51,800 nt of DNA from Mucilaginibacter sp. Its GTDB lineage: Bacteria > Bacteroidota > Bacteroidia > Sphingobacteriales > Sphingobacteriaceae. A model generated the notes under the pieces. The model ran no database searches. It was not told where the DNA came from and saw only the letters and a program-made list of their open reading frames with translations. Location of the stretch: contig NZ_JAQBOW010000107.1 of assembly GCF_028287845.1 (NCBI RefSeq), forward strand, positions 1-51,800, written 5' to 3'. Positions 8,813 to 17,101 of the stretch are shown piece after piece; within the stretch, counting starts at the first letter, position 1; the number at the start of each line of letters is the position of its first letter. The position numbers and the translations under genes are program-made.

Positions 8813-9313
8813 ATGAAAAAATTTACGCTAATGGGCCTGCTTTGCGCGGCCTTCCTGTTAGGCTATGGTTTCAGCCGGTTAACTAACCCGGTTAATAGCG
8901 GTCCGCGTGTGACGGGCATCGGCGGTATTTTTTTTAAGGCCAAAGACCCCGCCGCGCTGAAAGCCTGGTACAGCAAGAACCTGGGCATCCGCATGAGCGA
9001 TTACGGTGCGAATTTTGAATGTCACCAGGGCATGGACAGCACAAAAAAAGGTTTTACGGCATGGGCGCCATTTAAAGAAACCACCAAATACTTTCAACCC
9101 TCTGAAAAGCAATTCATGATCAATTACCGCGTGGAAGGGCTGGATCAGCTTTTAGCCCAAATGAAAGCGGCGGGTATACTGCCTATTGACAGCGTGGCAA
9201 AGACCAGCTATGGTAATTTTGTACACCTGATGGACCCCGAGGGCAATAAGATAGAATTATGGGAACCCAATGATGTGGAATATGCCAAACCGGGTAGTGT
9301 CACTACCAAATAA
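8813..9313 (+). CDS. Membrane-anchored or secreted VOC (glyoxalase-like) protein
   Basis: 166 residues. The ATG at 8813 opens MKKFTLMGLLCAAFLLGYGF, a signal anchor or signal peptide; an upstream in-frame ATG at 8777 would only add 12 residues in front of it. The rest is a single VOC module: GIGGIFFKAKDPAALKAWYS at the start and FVHLMDPEGNKIELWEP at the end, whose Glu is the usual metal-ligand position. Substrate unknown; most relatives are cytoplasmic, so the N-terminal segment is unusual. The gene is GC-rich like the LMF gene and follows a MITE directly. Confidence 0.8.
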   Translation: MKKFTLMGLLCAAFLLGYGFSRLTNPVNSGPRVTGIGGIFFKAKDPAALKAWYSKNLGIRMSDYGANFECHQGMDSTKKGFTAWAPFKETTKYFQPSEKQFMINYRVEGLDQLLAQMKAAGILPIDSVAKTSYGNFVHLMDPEGNKIELWEPNDVEYAKPGSVTTK

Positions 9314-9405
9314 ACAGCAGTTATGGGTATTGAAAAAATGATGCAAATGCTGATTCCCTACGTAATTTTGGTCACAAGACCATTGGTGTTCGGAAGATTA
9401 AATTT

Positions 9406-9533
9406 GTCATTCTGAGCGAGAGCGAAGAATCTTATACACCTGCAAAGTTGCCACCGATCTGCTGTATACCTGTCAATTTACAAGATTTTTCGCTATGCTC
9501 AAGAGAACAGTTCTTCACTACGTTCAGAATGAC
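9406..9533. repeat. GTCATTCTGA-type intergenic inverted repeat
   Basis: The left arm GTCATTCTGAGCG...GCGAAGAATC and the right arm TTCTTCACTACGTTCAGAATGAC face each other, with an extra internal GATTTTTCGCTATGCTCAAG segment. This sequence type is a common dispersed palindromic repeat in Bacteroidota and some other bacteria. No coding content. Confidence 0.65.
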
Positions 9534-9710
9534 AAAAAAACTTTTTTTAGAATCTTCCCCGCTGTCCGATTTCTCTGACTTCGGACTACTATGCAGATAG
9601 GCTGTGCCTATTGTTAAAAGCATGCCAGCGTAGTTAGAAACTACAAGCATAATCTAAAGGAAGTCTCCAGACTTCGAACCACTATACATGTAGTCTTTAG
9701 ACTACCACAA

Positions 9711-9745
9711 ACAAAAAAACGCCTCCCATTTTCATGAAAGGCGTT
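9711..9745 (-). terminator. Terminator of tRNA-His
   Basis: On the minus strand, AACGCCT pairs with AGGCGTT, and the stem is followed by a run of seven T. It starts only a few bases after the tRNA 3' end. Confidence 0.8.
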
Positions 9746-9749
9746 GCTG

Positions 9750-9824
9750 GGTAAATGATGGGGCTCGAACCCACGACCCTCGGTACCACAAACCGATGCT
9801 CTAACCAACTGAGCTACATCTACC
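9750..9824 (-). tRNA. tRNA-His (anticodon GTG)
   Basis: Folds as a standard cloverleaf on the minus strand. The acceptor GTAGATG pairs with CATTTAC. The D-arm is AGCTCAGTTGG; the anticodon stem TCGGT/ACCGA encloses TTGTGGT with anticodon GTG; the T-arm is GTGGG-TTCGAGC-CCCAT. A G precedes the acceptor stem and faces discriminator C, the G-1:C73 identity pair of bacterial tRNA-His. The CCA end is not encoded. Confidence 0.95.
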
Positions 9825-9916
9825 GTTTGGAGAGTGCAAATGTAAAAATCTTCGGCCTAAATGCAAAGCCTTTTTTAATATTACATTGGGCTTACCCGTT
9901 ACTACCTCTGTATAAG

Positions 9917-9924
9917 TAGATTTG
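9917..9924 (+). promoter_or_regulatory. -7 box of copA, next to its start codon
   Basis: TAGATTTG matches the Bacteroidota -7 consensus TAnnTTTG exactly and ends only 4 nt before the copA ATG, implying a leaderless or nearly leaderless mRNA. No clear -33 TTTG is seen at the usual distance, which would fit an activator-dependent promoter. Confidence 0.55.
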
Positions 9925-9928
9925 TGTT

Positions 9929-12022
9929 ATGACAGAGCAATTAGTAGAGTTGAATGTAACAGGGATGCACTGTAACAATTGTGCATTGTCCATACACAAG
10001 CTGTTGGAGAAAAAAGGATTGAACAATATACTGGTTGATTTTGCCGGCGAGGAAGTTAAATTCTCTAACGCTAACGGCACGCAACTGCCCGAGATAATAA
10101 AGGGCATTGAGCAACTGGGCTTTAAAGTTGTTGATAACCTTGACCTGCATGCACCAAAGTTTTATGAAAAGGTAGAGAACAAATTTATTTTCTGTGCCCT
10201 ATTTACTGCACCCCTTTTGTTGCACATGATTTTGTCATGGCATTTTTTACACATGCCAATGGTGCAGTTGCTATTATGTTTACCTGTTTTTATTGTGGGA
10301 TGCCTGCATTTTGGTAAAAGCGCCTGGCATTCTGTTAAAGGCGGTGTCCCTAATATGGATGTGCTGATATTTATTGGCTCAACATCTGCTTTTATTTATA
10401 GTTTAGTGGGCACTATCCAAAACCTGGGCGAACAGTACCAGTTTTATGAAACCTGCGCCACTATTATTACGCTGGTGCTGTTGGGTAACGTTTTCGAGAA
10501 ACGTTCGGTAAATCAAACTACATCGGCTGTAAAAGACTTAATTAAGTTTCAACAGGTAAATGCTAACCGAATTGTCAATGGCACTATCGAGGTAATTAAT
10601 GCCCGCGATGTACGCCCCGGTGATATACTATTGGTTAACCACGGAGATAAAATACCGGTTGACGGTGATATTTTGGAAGGCAGCGCATCTGTTGACGAAG
10701 CCATGCTTACCGGCGAAAGCGTTCCGGTTGAAAAAGAAAAATATGATAAAGTAATAGGCGGTACAATAGTGCAAAATGGCAACCTTAGGATGATTGCTAC
10801 CAAAGTTGGCGCTAATACCATACTATCGCAAATTATTGAACTAATGAAAAAGGCGCAGGCGGCTAAACCTCCCGTTCAAAAACTGGGCGATAAGGTGGCT
10901 GCCATATTTGTGCCTGCGGTGATATTAATTTCCGTGCTAACCTTTGTACTTACATTTTTTCTGAGTGATACCGGTTTACAAAAATCATTAATGAATGCAA
11001 TTGCTGTACTAGTTATTTCCTGCCCATGCGCTATGGGCTTAGCAACGCCAACAGCCGTTATGGTTGGGCTGGGCCGCGCTGCTAAAAGCGGCATATTAAT
11101 AAAAGGAGGCGATACCATCGAAGCTGTCGCTAATACCAAATATGTTGTATTTGATAAAACAGGCACGCTAACTACCGGCAAATTCAGCATTCATGATATA
11201 AAGGTGGAAGATGGTGTTGACCTGGAGCATATACGTGGAATAATAGTAGCTATTGAAGAAAGATCAAATCACCCTATTGCAAAATCGCTGGTAGAGGGGT
11301 TAAAATCATTACCTCAAACTAAACTGATACTACGTACAGCCACCGAAGAAAAAGGATTAGGCATGCGTGCCGAAGACGTGGAAGGCAACCACTATTTCCT
11401 GGGTACAGGCAAATCAATAGACGCAAATGATTTTAATTTGTCGCTTTATAAGAACCAGGTTTTATTAGCACAAATAGCTATAGATGATACCATTAAGCCC
11501 GAAGCCATAACATTAATAACTCAGCTTAAAAAAATGGGAATAATTCCCGTTTTATTAAGTGGCGACAGAGAAAACAGGTGCCAAAAAGTTGCAAAGACAG
11601 TTGGTATTAACGAGGTACACGGAGAAAAGCTACCTGATGAAAAGCTAACTGTTATTGACATCTACAAACAAAAAGGCAAAACCATAATGATTGGCGATGG
11701 CATAAACGATGCCCCTGCCCTAACCAAGGCCGATGTTGGCGTATCTATGAATGATGCCAGCCAGATAGCCATACAATCTGCACGGGTAATTTTATTAAAT
11801 ACAGATCTGCATTCGGTTATTAAATTCCTGCAGATCAGCAGGCATACACTGTTAACCATTAAACAAAACTTATTTTGGGCATTTGCCTATAACATTATTG
11901 CTATACCTGTAGCGGCATTAGGCTTTTTAAACCCAATGGTAGGCGCATTCACGATGGCTTTCTCTGATGTGGTAGTTATTGGAAATTCACTAAGATTGAA
12001 GCGCAAGCGTATAACCCCCTAA
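9929..12022 (+). CDS. copA: Copper-translocating P1B-type ATPase
   Basis: 697 residues; exports Cu(I) from the cytoplasm using ATP. One N-terminal heavy-metal-binding domain with GMHCNNC (12-18), the actuator TGES loop, the transmembrane metal site CPC (365-367), the phosphorylated Asp in DKTGTLT (409), the P1B-specific SNHPIA His-Pro pair, and GDGINDAP (about 589-596) closing the P domain. CPC together with the N-terminal CxxC points to copper rather than zinc. No CopZ, CsoR or CueR-like gene is adjacent. The stop codon lies inside the apparent target duplication of the MITE at 12025. Confidence 0.93.
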   Translation: MTEQLVELNVTGMHCNNCALSIHKLLEKKGLNNILVDFAGEEVKFSNANGTQLPEIIKGIEQLGFKVVDNLDLHAPKFYEKVENKFIFCALFTAPLLLHMILSWHFLHMPMVQLLLCLPVFIVGCLHFGKSAWHSVKGGVPNMDVLIFIGSTSAFIYSLVGTIQNLGEQYQFYETCATIITLVLLGNVFEKRSVNQTTSAVKDLIKFQQVNANRIVNGTIEVINARDVRPGDILLVNHGDKIPVDGDILEGSASVDEAMLTGESVPVEKEKYDKVIGGTIVQNGNLRMIATKVGANTILSQIIELMKKAQAAKPPVQKLGDKVAAIFVPAVILISVLTFVLTFFLSDTGLQKSLMNAIAVLVISCPCAMGLATPTAVMVGLGRAAKSGILIKGGDTIEAVANTKYVVFDKTGTLTTGKFSIHDIKVEDGVDLEHIRGIIVAIEERSNHPIAKSLVEGLKSLPQTKLILRTATEEKGLGMRAEDVEGNHYFLGTGKSIDANDFNLSLYKNQVLLAQIAIDDTIKPEAITLITQLKKMGIIPVLLSGDRENRCQKVAKTVGINEVHGEKLPDEKLTVIDIYKQKGKTIMIGDGINDAPALTKADVGVSMNDASQIAIQSARVILLNTDLHSVIKFLQISRHTLLTIKQNLFWAFAYNIIAIPVAALGFLNPMVGAFTMAFSDVVVIGNSLRLKRKRITP

Positions 12023-12024
12023 CC

Positions 12025-12267
12025 CAGGGCAGCGCATTAAAAAATAATACACATCATTAGGAGGCTCCTATGGAGCCTTTCTAATTTTATAGCTTATTTC
12101 TATAAACAGGCGACTCCCCCGGAGTCAAATGTCCGCCTTGTTTCAGCAAATATTGGCTCCGGAGGAGCTCCCTGTTTATAGAAGAACAAGACAAATCTTA
12201 TTTGGCTCCTATCGGAGCCTCCTTATATATGCGATACTCATTTGAGTTATTTCAATGCGTTTGCCCG
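12025..12267 (-). mobile_element. MITE-like element, copy B (243 bp, inverted relative to copy A)
   Basis: Ends CAGGGCAGCGCATTAAAAAA and AATGCGTTTGCCCG; its reverse complement follows copy A (8488-8744) nearly base for base, including all four internal palindromes. Flanks CCCCCTAACC (12015-12024) and CCCCCTTAACC (12268-12278) form a 10-bp target duplication with one indel; the left copy contains the copA stop codon. No transposase gene. Confidence 0.78.
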
Positions 12268-12350
12268 CCCCCTTAACCCCTGAAGGGGGAATAATAAATT
12301 TATTATTATTTTTACGCCATTCAGCTCCCCCTTTAGGGGGCTGGGGGGAT
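12268..12350. repeat. C-rich/G-rich palindromic repeat abutting the RNase HI start
   Basis: Two palindromes: CCCCTTAACCCCTGAAGGGG-type on the left and CTCCCCCTTTAGGGGG on the right, followed by CTGGGGGGAT directly before the ATG at 12351. A shorter relative (CCCTTTAGGGGGGCCGGG) sits at 37078-37091. This is a dispersed intergenic palindrome, and its G-run is the only purine-rich sequence upstream of the gene. Confidence 0.6.
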
Positions 12351-12821
12351 ATGATTGAAATTTATACAGATGGTTCATCAAGCGGTAATCCGGGTCCGGG
12401 GGGATATGGTGTGATATTACGCGCGGGGAGTCATTACAAAGAACTGTCTGAAGGTTTCCGCAAAACAACCAATAACCGCATGGAACTGCTGGCGGTAATA
12501 AAGGGGTTGGAAGCGCTGAACAAACCCAATCAAAGCGTAACCATTTTTTCAGATTCGAAATATGTAATTGATGCCATCGAAAAAAAATGGGTATATGGCT
12601 GGCTGCAAAAAGGTTTTAAAGACAAAAAGAACAAGGATCTTTGGCTGCGTTATTTAGATATCAGTAAACTGCATAACGTAAAATTCAACTGGGTACGCGG
12701 TCATAATGGACACCCCGAAAACGAGCGTTGTGATGAGTTGGCTGTAGCTGCCGGAAAGCAAAAAGATTTACTAATAGATACTGTTTTTGAGATGGAAGCA
12801 GCTAAGGCTAATCTATTTTAA
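12351..12821 (+). CDS. rnhA: Ribonuclease HI
   Basis: 156 residues, the usual length. Cleaves the RNA strand of RNA-DNA hybrids during replication and repair. The catalytic acidic residues are in place: Asp in IYTDGSSSGNPGPGG, Glu in NNRMELLAVI, Asp in IFSDSKYVIDAI, and the C-terminal HNGHPENERCDELA with the final Asp. The start is the ATG at 12351, which gives the canonical MIEIYTDG N-terminus; the open frame to 12255 is translated repeat and MITE sequence. Single gene, no operon partner evident. Confidence 0.95.
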   Translation: MIEIYTDGSSSGNPGPGGYGVILRAGSHYKELSEGFRKTTNNRMELLAVIKGLEALNKPNQSVTIFSDSKYVIDAIEKKWVYGWLQKGFKDKKNKDLWLRYLDISKLHNVKFNWVRGHNGHPENERCDELAVAAGKQKDLLIDTVFEMEAAKANLF

Positions 12822-13115
12822 TTACAAACGGCAACTGATATGATGGCGGCGTTATATGGCCGGTAATTTTGTTTCATCTTGTCAAATAACTTGTTTCACC
12901 ACTTCTAAAACTGCCAATATGTAATTATTTGATTATCAATGATAAAACTTAAAGTCATACTTAAAAATACTGACGAATAAGTTGTTACATTTTGTTACAC
13001 CACTTTTTCGTAGTTGATTTATTTTCAACAAGTTAAGTCGAAATCTTGTTACACTTTGTTACATTTTGTTACACAATCGCGTGTAACAAGATTCGCTTTT
13101 GCCAAATGCTTTTTA
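12822..13115. repeat. Intergenic region with TTGTTACA direct repeats
   Basis: 294 bp between RNase HI and the convergent phosphoesterase. Between 12980 and 13095 the octamer TTGTTACA recurs five times at roughly 10-nt steps (TTGTTACATTTTGTTACAC, then CTTGTTACACTTTGTTACA and one more copy), ending with the inverted GTGTAACAAG. The inverted end could give a hairpin between the two genes. Function unknown. Confidence 0.6.
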
Positions 13116-13607
13116 TTATTTAGCCAGCTCAATCACCTGCAGATCCTGTATCTTATTACCATCAATATTAAACCGCATTAAAGTGCGTACTTTTTGCCAG
13201 CCCTGTTTACCCGCAGCGCCCGGATTTAAGTGCAGGCAGTTTATCTTTTTATCATAAATCACCTTTAAAATATGCGAATGGCCGGAGATAAATAAAGCGG
13301 GCGGATTGGCGTATATTTCATTCCGTATCCGCAAATCATACCTATCCGGGTAACCACCAATATGCGTCATCCATACATCCACATCCTCACATTTAAACCG
13401 TAAATTTTCGGGATAGGTTTGTCGTATTTCTTTACCATCGATATTGCCATATACGCCACGCAAAGGTTTAAACGCGGCCAGTTTATCAACCAATTCCATA
13501 TTACCGAAATCGCCGGCGTGCCATATCTCATCACATTGTTCAAAATGTTTAAAGACGGCATCGTCAAGGAAACTATGGGTGTCTGATATCAGGCCTATTC
13601 GGGTCAT
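13116..13607 (-). CDS. YfcE/MJ0936-type metallophosphoesterase
   Basis: 163 residues, a stand-alone calcineurin-like phosphodiesterase. Metal-binding motifs in order: SDTH (8-11), HAGDFGN (31-37), GNID (about 54-57), a mid-domain THIGG, and GHSH. This size and motif set match the YfcE family, which hydrolyses phosphodiester bonds in vitro with broad specificity; the physiological substrate is unknown. The start is 1 nt from the stop of the upstream methyltransferase gene, so the two are probably co-transcribed. Confidence 0.9.
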   Translation of the reverse strand: MTRIGLISDTHSFLDDAVFKHFEQCDEIWHAGDFGNMELVDKLAAFKPLRGVYGNIDGKEIRQTYPENLRFKCEDVDVWMTHIGGYPDRYDLRIRNEIYANPPALFISGHSHILKVIYDKKINCLHLNPGAAGKQGWQKVRTLMRFNIDGNKIQDLQVIELAK

Positions 13608-13608
13608 T

Positions 13609-14313
13609 TTAAAATATTGTAAAGAAGTCCTTTAACTTGTTTTGATACGCTTCCGAATATACTTTTGGCTCTGCATAAATAACAAATTGCTCATCCGGAT
13701 TCTTTGTTTCATCCAAAGTTAGCACTAAAATTTCCCGGTGAGGAATTGAATCAGGATAAGATAGGATACTTATTACCTGCTTTATATTTAGCTGATGCTG
13801 TGTATTTATAGCCCTCACTAATTGAGCGGTTTGCAAAGGCAATATTAACCAGCATTCACCATTTTCTGTTAGGTGGCGGGCAACAGATTTAATCAGCTCT
13901 TCAAAAAAATATTCATCCGTATGCTTAGCCAGGCTTTTCTTAGCTCCAGGTGATTCGAGCGAATTTATATGGAACGGCGGATTAGAAACTATAAGGTCAT
14001 ACTTCCTTTCAGGATTATCTTTAAAGAAAGCCCCAAACCCGGCCGGATAAATATGCAGACGATCAGCAAATGGTGATCCTGTAAAATTCTGCTTAGCCGT
14101 TTCCGCAGCGATTAGGTCTATTTCAACGGCATCAATTTTAGCATTAACAAACCTTTGTGCAAGCATTAAGGCAATTACACCTGTGCCTGTGCCAATATCC
14201 AGTACAGTTACAGCATTACTTGCTTGGGTTAAGGCACCCAGCAGCACACCATCCGTATTGATCTTCATGGCACAACCGCTTTGGTCGACGTTGAATTGTT
14301 TGAAGCGAAACAT
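13609..14313 (-). CDS. trmN6: tRNA1(Val) A37 N6-methyltransferase-like protein
   Basis: 234 residues of the TrmN6/YfiC family, class I SAM-dependent methyltransferases that modify adenosine 37 of tRNA-Val. N-terminus FRFKQFNVDQSGCAMKINTD is typical. The SAM-binding motif I reads VLDIGTGTGVIALMLAQ, the acidic residue follows in DAVEIDLIAAE, and the N6-adenine motif NPPF appears in LIVSNPPFH. Specificity is by homology only. Located directly upstream of the phosphoesterase gene in the same direction. Confidence 0.9.
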   Translation of the reverse strand: MFRFKQFNVDQSGCAMKINTDGVLLGALTQASNAVTVLDIGTGTGVIALMLAQRFVNAKIDAVEIDLIAAETAKQNFTGSPFADRLHIYPAGFGAFFKDNPERKYDLIVSNPPFHINSLESPGAKKSLAKHTDEYFFEELIKSVARHLTENGECWLILPLQTAQLVRAINTQHQLNIKQVISILSYPDSIPHREILVLTLDETKNPDEQFVIYAEPKVYSEAYQNKLKDFFTIF

Positions 14314-14350
14314 AGGAAGCGAAGGTAAATTAAAATGTCACGAATGGAAG

Positions 14351-14740
14351 TTAACGCTCGTAAAATTCAATTGGCAACCCATCAGGGTCTGCGAAAAAAG
14401 TGAACCGCTTGCCGGTAAACTCATCTATACGGATGGGCTCGACAACCACATTATACGCGGTTATTGCGGCTATCGCTTCATCAATATTATCGACCTCAAA
14501 AGCTATATGGCGAAGGCCGGCTGCTTCAGGGCGTGATGGCCTTTTAGTTGGGTCAGGAAATGAAAAAAGCTCGATCTGGTATTGGTTACCCACTTCCAGA
14601 TCAAGCTTGTACGATTTGCGTTCGGCACGATAAACTTCTGCCAATATTTTAAACCCGAGTACCACTGTATAAAAATGCTTTGATACTGTATAATCAGAAC
14701 AAATTATGGCGATATGATGTACCCGGTTTATCTTTAACAT
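14351..14740 (-). CDS. gloA2: VOC family protein (GloA2/YaeR-like)
   Basis: 129 residues, a single VOC module. Metal-ligand positions are visible as HHIAI (His8-9), GLRHIAFEV in the second half, and Glu in PIEFYER at the end. The segment LFSFPDPTKRPSRPEAAGL is characteristic of the YaeR/SMU1112c-type glyoxalase-like group. Reaction unproven; members are often annotated as lactoylglutathione lyase-like. Its start codon overlaps the stop region of purL by one base, so it is probably translated from the purL transcript. Confidence 0.82.
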   Translation of the reverse strand: MLKINRVHHIAIICSDYTVSKHFYTVVLGFKILAEVYRAERKSYKLDLEVGNQYQIELFSFPDPTKRPSRPEAAGLRHIAFEVDNIDEAIAAITAYNVVVEPIRIDEFTGKRFTFFADPDGLPIEFYER

Positions 14741-16962
14741 TAGTCTCCTAATATAGCGTGCAATACGTTGTCGTAAACCAATTTAATATCAGTGATATGG
14801 CCGAATGATTCGTCGTCAACACTTAAATAGCCATTGCTTACGGTACCCAATAAGCTAAACTCAACTTCGCTGGTAGCCATTAGTTCAATAAAACGTTCCT
14901 GATCGGCAGGTGCAACGCTTACTACTACCCTTCCTTGTGCTTCACCAAACAAGAAAGCATCTTTACGTATGCCGGTTTCTGATGTAATTTCAAAACCTAA
15001 ACCATTTGGCATTGCCGATTCGATTAGGGTAATAAATAAACCACCGTCGGCCACGTCATGGGCAGATTGTATCATTTTATGTTTGATCAATTGCTTAACC
15101 ACTTGCTGCATATCGTATTCCTTATCTATATCAAAATAAGGTGCGGGTGCGGCCAGTATTTTATGCCATGAGGCTAAATATTGAGAGGATGCAATGTCAT
15201 TAACAGATTCGCCAATCAAATAAACCAAATCATCAGGTTGTTTAAAGTCTGATGTCATGATGTTAGTCACATCATCCATTACTCCCAACATACCAATAGT
15301 TGGTGTAGGGAAAACCGGCCCATCATCAGTAGATTGATTGTAAAAACTTACATTACCACCGGTAACAGGAGTTTCAAATTTACGACAGGCCTCTCCCATT
15401 CCTTTTATAGCACCAACAAACTGCCAGTAAACTTCAGGTTTGTATGGATTGCCAAAATTAAGGCAATTAGTTATAGCAACAGGTTCACCACCAGCGCAGG
15501 TAATATTACGCGCGGCTTCTGCTACTGCAATAGCCGTACCCTTTTGCGGATCGGCATATACGTAGCGCGAATTACAATCAACTGTTAAAACAATAGCTTT
15601 ATCAGTGCCTATAACATTTACCACAGCTGCATCACTTGGGCGGTTGGTAGTCATTGTGGCTACACCTACCATAGAATCATACTGATCGGTCACCCAACGT
15701 TTTGATGCAATATTAGGATGTGATATTAAATGCTCGGCAACTTCTAAAAGATTAGCCGGCTCTTTAACATCTTCTATTTTAAATTTTTGATTCGCGGCAA
15801 AATATGCAGGCTCACGATATTCGCGTTCGTAAACCGGTGCGCCGCCACCTAATACCAGGTCATCAGCAGGTACATCAGCAACTAACTTGCCGTCTGCATA
15901 ATATTCCAGGCGTTTGGTATCAGTTACCTCGCCAATAATAGCACAGTTCAGGTCCCATTTATCAAAAACAGCTTCTACTTCTTTTTCACGGCCCTTGTGT
16001 ACTACTATCAACATACGCTCCTGCGACTCTGACAGCAATATCTCGAAAGGCTTCATATTTTTCTGGCGCGTTGGTACAGCGTCCAAATTTATTCGCATAC
16101 CATGTTCGCCTTTGGCAGACATTTCTGAGTTTGAGCAGATAATACCTGCCGCGCCCATATCCTGCATACCAACAACGGCACCTGTCTTAATTACTTCTAA
16201 CGTTGCCTCTAACAATAGTTTTTCCTGGAAAGGGTCGCCAACCTGTACGGCCGGTAAATCATTAACAGAATCCTCTGTAATATCTTTTGATGCAAAAGCA
16301 GCGCCGTGTATACCATCTTTACCCGTTGCAGACCCTACAATATATACCGGATTACCAACGCCATATGATGTTGCCGATACGGTTTCGCCCGCCTTAACAA
16401 TACCTGCAGACATGGCGTTAACCAACGGGTTAACGTTATAGCAATCATCAAAAAACAACTCGCCGCCAACAGTAGCTATACCAAAAGCATTGCCATAATG
16501 ACTAATGCCTTTAACAACACCTTTAATTAACCATTTAGTGCGATCCTGGGTAATATCGCCAAAACGTAAAGAGTTTAATTGTGCTATGGGCCTTGCACCC
16601 ATGGTAAATATATCGCGATTTATACCGCCCACCCCTGTAGCTGCACCTTGATAAGGTTCTAAAGCCGAAGGGTGATTATGAGATTCTATTTTAAACGCGC
16701 ATCCAATACCATCACCCAAATCAACCAATCCCGCGTTTTCCTCGCCTGCCTTAGCCAACATACGCGGACTATCTTTTGGCAACGTTTTAAGCCAGGTAAT
16801 TGAGTTTTTATATGAACAATGCTCACTCCACATTACCGAAAAAATGGATAGCTCGGTAAAGTTGGGCACCCGGCCCAATATTTCTATTATCCGATCATAT
16901 TCTTCTGATAGTAAGCCTAAATCTTTTGCTGTTGTAACGGTAGTAAGTTCCTGGGTCTCCAA
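14740..16962 (-). CDS. purL: Phosphoribosylformylglycinamidine synthase subunit PurL
   Basis: Catalyses the ATP-dependent fourth step of purine synthesis, FGAR to FGAM, with PurQ supplying ammonia. About 740 residues from the proposed TTG start at 16962, matching the usual 740 residues of the small PurL type. Motifs: [14 protein letters not shown] near the N-terminus, [21 protein letters not shown], and a second AIR-synthase-like half. The frame also runs to an ATG at 17043, but those 27 codons are translated from a heptamer repeat and give a hydrophobic stretch foreign to PurL, so I prefer the internal start. purM is separate, at 25707. Confidence 0.9.
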   Translation of the reverse strand: METQELTTVTTAKDLGLLSEEYDRIIEILGRVPNFTELSIFSVMWSEHCSYKNSITWLKTLPKDSPRMLAKAGEENAGLVDLGDGIGCAFKIESHNHPSALEPYQGAATGVGGINRDIFTMGARPIAQLNSLRFGDITQDRTKWLIKGVVKGISHYGNAFGIATVGGELFFDDCYNVNPLVNAMSAGIVKAGETVSATSYGVGNPVYIVGSATGKDGIHGAAFASKDITEDSVNDLPAVQVGDPFQEKLLLEATLEVIKTGAVVGMQDMGAAGIICSNSEMSAKGEHGMRINLDAVPTRQKNMKPFEILLSESQERMLIVVHKGREKEVEAVFDKWDLNCAIIGEVTDTKRLEYYADGKLVADVPADDLVLGGGAPVYEREYREPAYFAANQKFKIEDVKEPANLLEVAEHLISHPNIASKRWVTDQYDSMVGVATMTTNRPSDAAVVNVIGTDKAIVLTVDCNSRYVYADPQKGTAIAVAEAARNITCAGGEPVAITNCLNFGNPYKPEVYWQFVGAIKGMGEACRKFETPVTGGNVSFYNQSTDDGPVFPTPTIGMLGVMDDVTNIMTSDFKQPDDLVYLIGESVNDIASSQYLASWHKILAAPAPYFDIDKEYDMQQVVKQLIKHKMIQSAHDVADGGLFITLIESAMPNGLGFEITSETGIRKDAFLFGEAQGRVVVSVAPADQERFIELMATSEVEFSLLGTVSNGYLSVDDESFGHITDIKLVYDNVLHAILGD

Positions 16963-17005
16963 TGTTATGTGTTTTTTTAAAAGGATGCCCAAAAGTATAG
17001 AAAAA

Positions 17006-17099
17006 AGGCCAAAGGTAAAAGGTAAAAGGTAAGGGATGTGCAAACCTTTTACCTTTATCCTTTCACCTTTTACCTAAATATTACCTTGGCCTTTCACCT
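17006..17099. repeat. Heptamer-periodic inverted repeat, site 1
   Basis: Left arm 17006-17035 has tandem AAAGGTA units; right arm 17044-17099 has ACCTTTT-like units (ACCTTTA, TCCTTTC, ACCTTTT). The arms are separated by only 8 bp and are mutually complementary. Lies upstream of purL and downstream-side of the TonB gene. Confidence 0.7.
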
Positions 17100-17101
17100 A
17101 A

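Larger units (their letters stand above)
9314..9749. other. Non-coding repeat region, 436 bp
   Basis: Contains a hairpin repeat of the GTCATTCTGA type (9406-9533), several short palindromes (for example GTCCGA/TCGGAC near 9571-9593 and AGTCT-based pairs near 9660-9705), and the terminator of tRNA-His. No gene is credible; the frames here are broken by repeat sequence. Confidence 0.6.

Noticed and set aside
9432..9650. 72-codon minus-strand frame
   Set aside because: It is made of the GTCATTCTGA-type palindromic repeat and neighbouring palindromes; the peptide is low-complexity.
12247..12350. Extended RNase HI start at 12255
   Set aside because: The extra 32 codons are MITE end and C-rich repeat; the canonical N-terminus starts at the ATG at 12351.
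12247..12468. 73-codon minus-strand frame antisense to RNase HI
   Set aside because: Shadow of the rnhA coding region and the palindromic repeat.
12980..13095. CRISPR array from the TTGTTACA repeats
   Set aside because: Units are only 8 nt, spacers 2-3 nt and not unique, and there are no cas genes.
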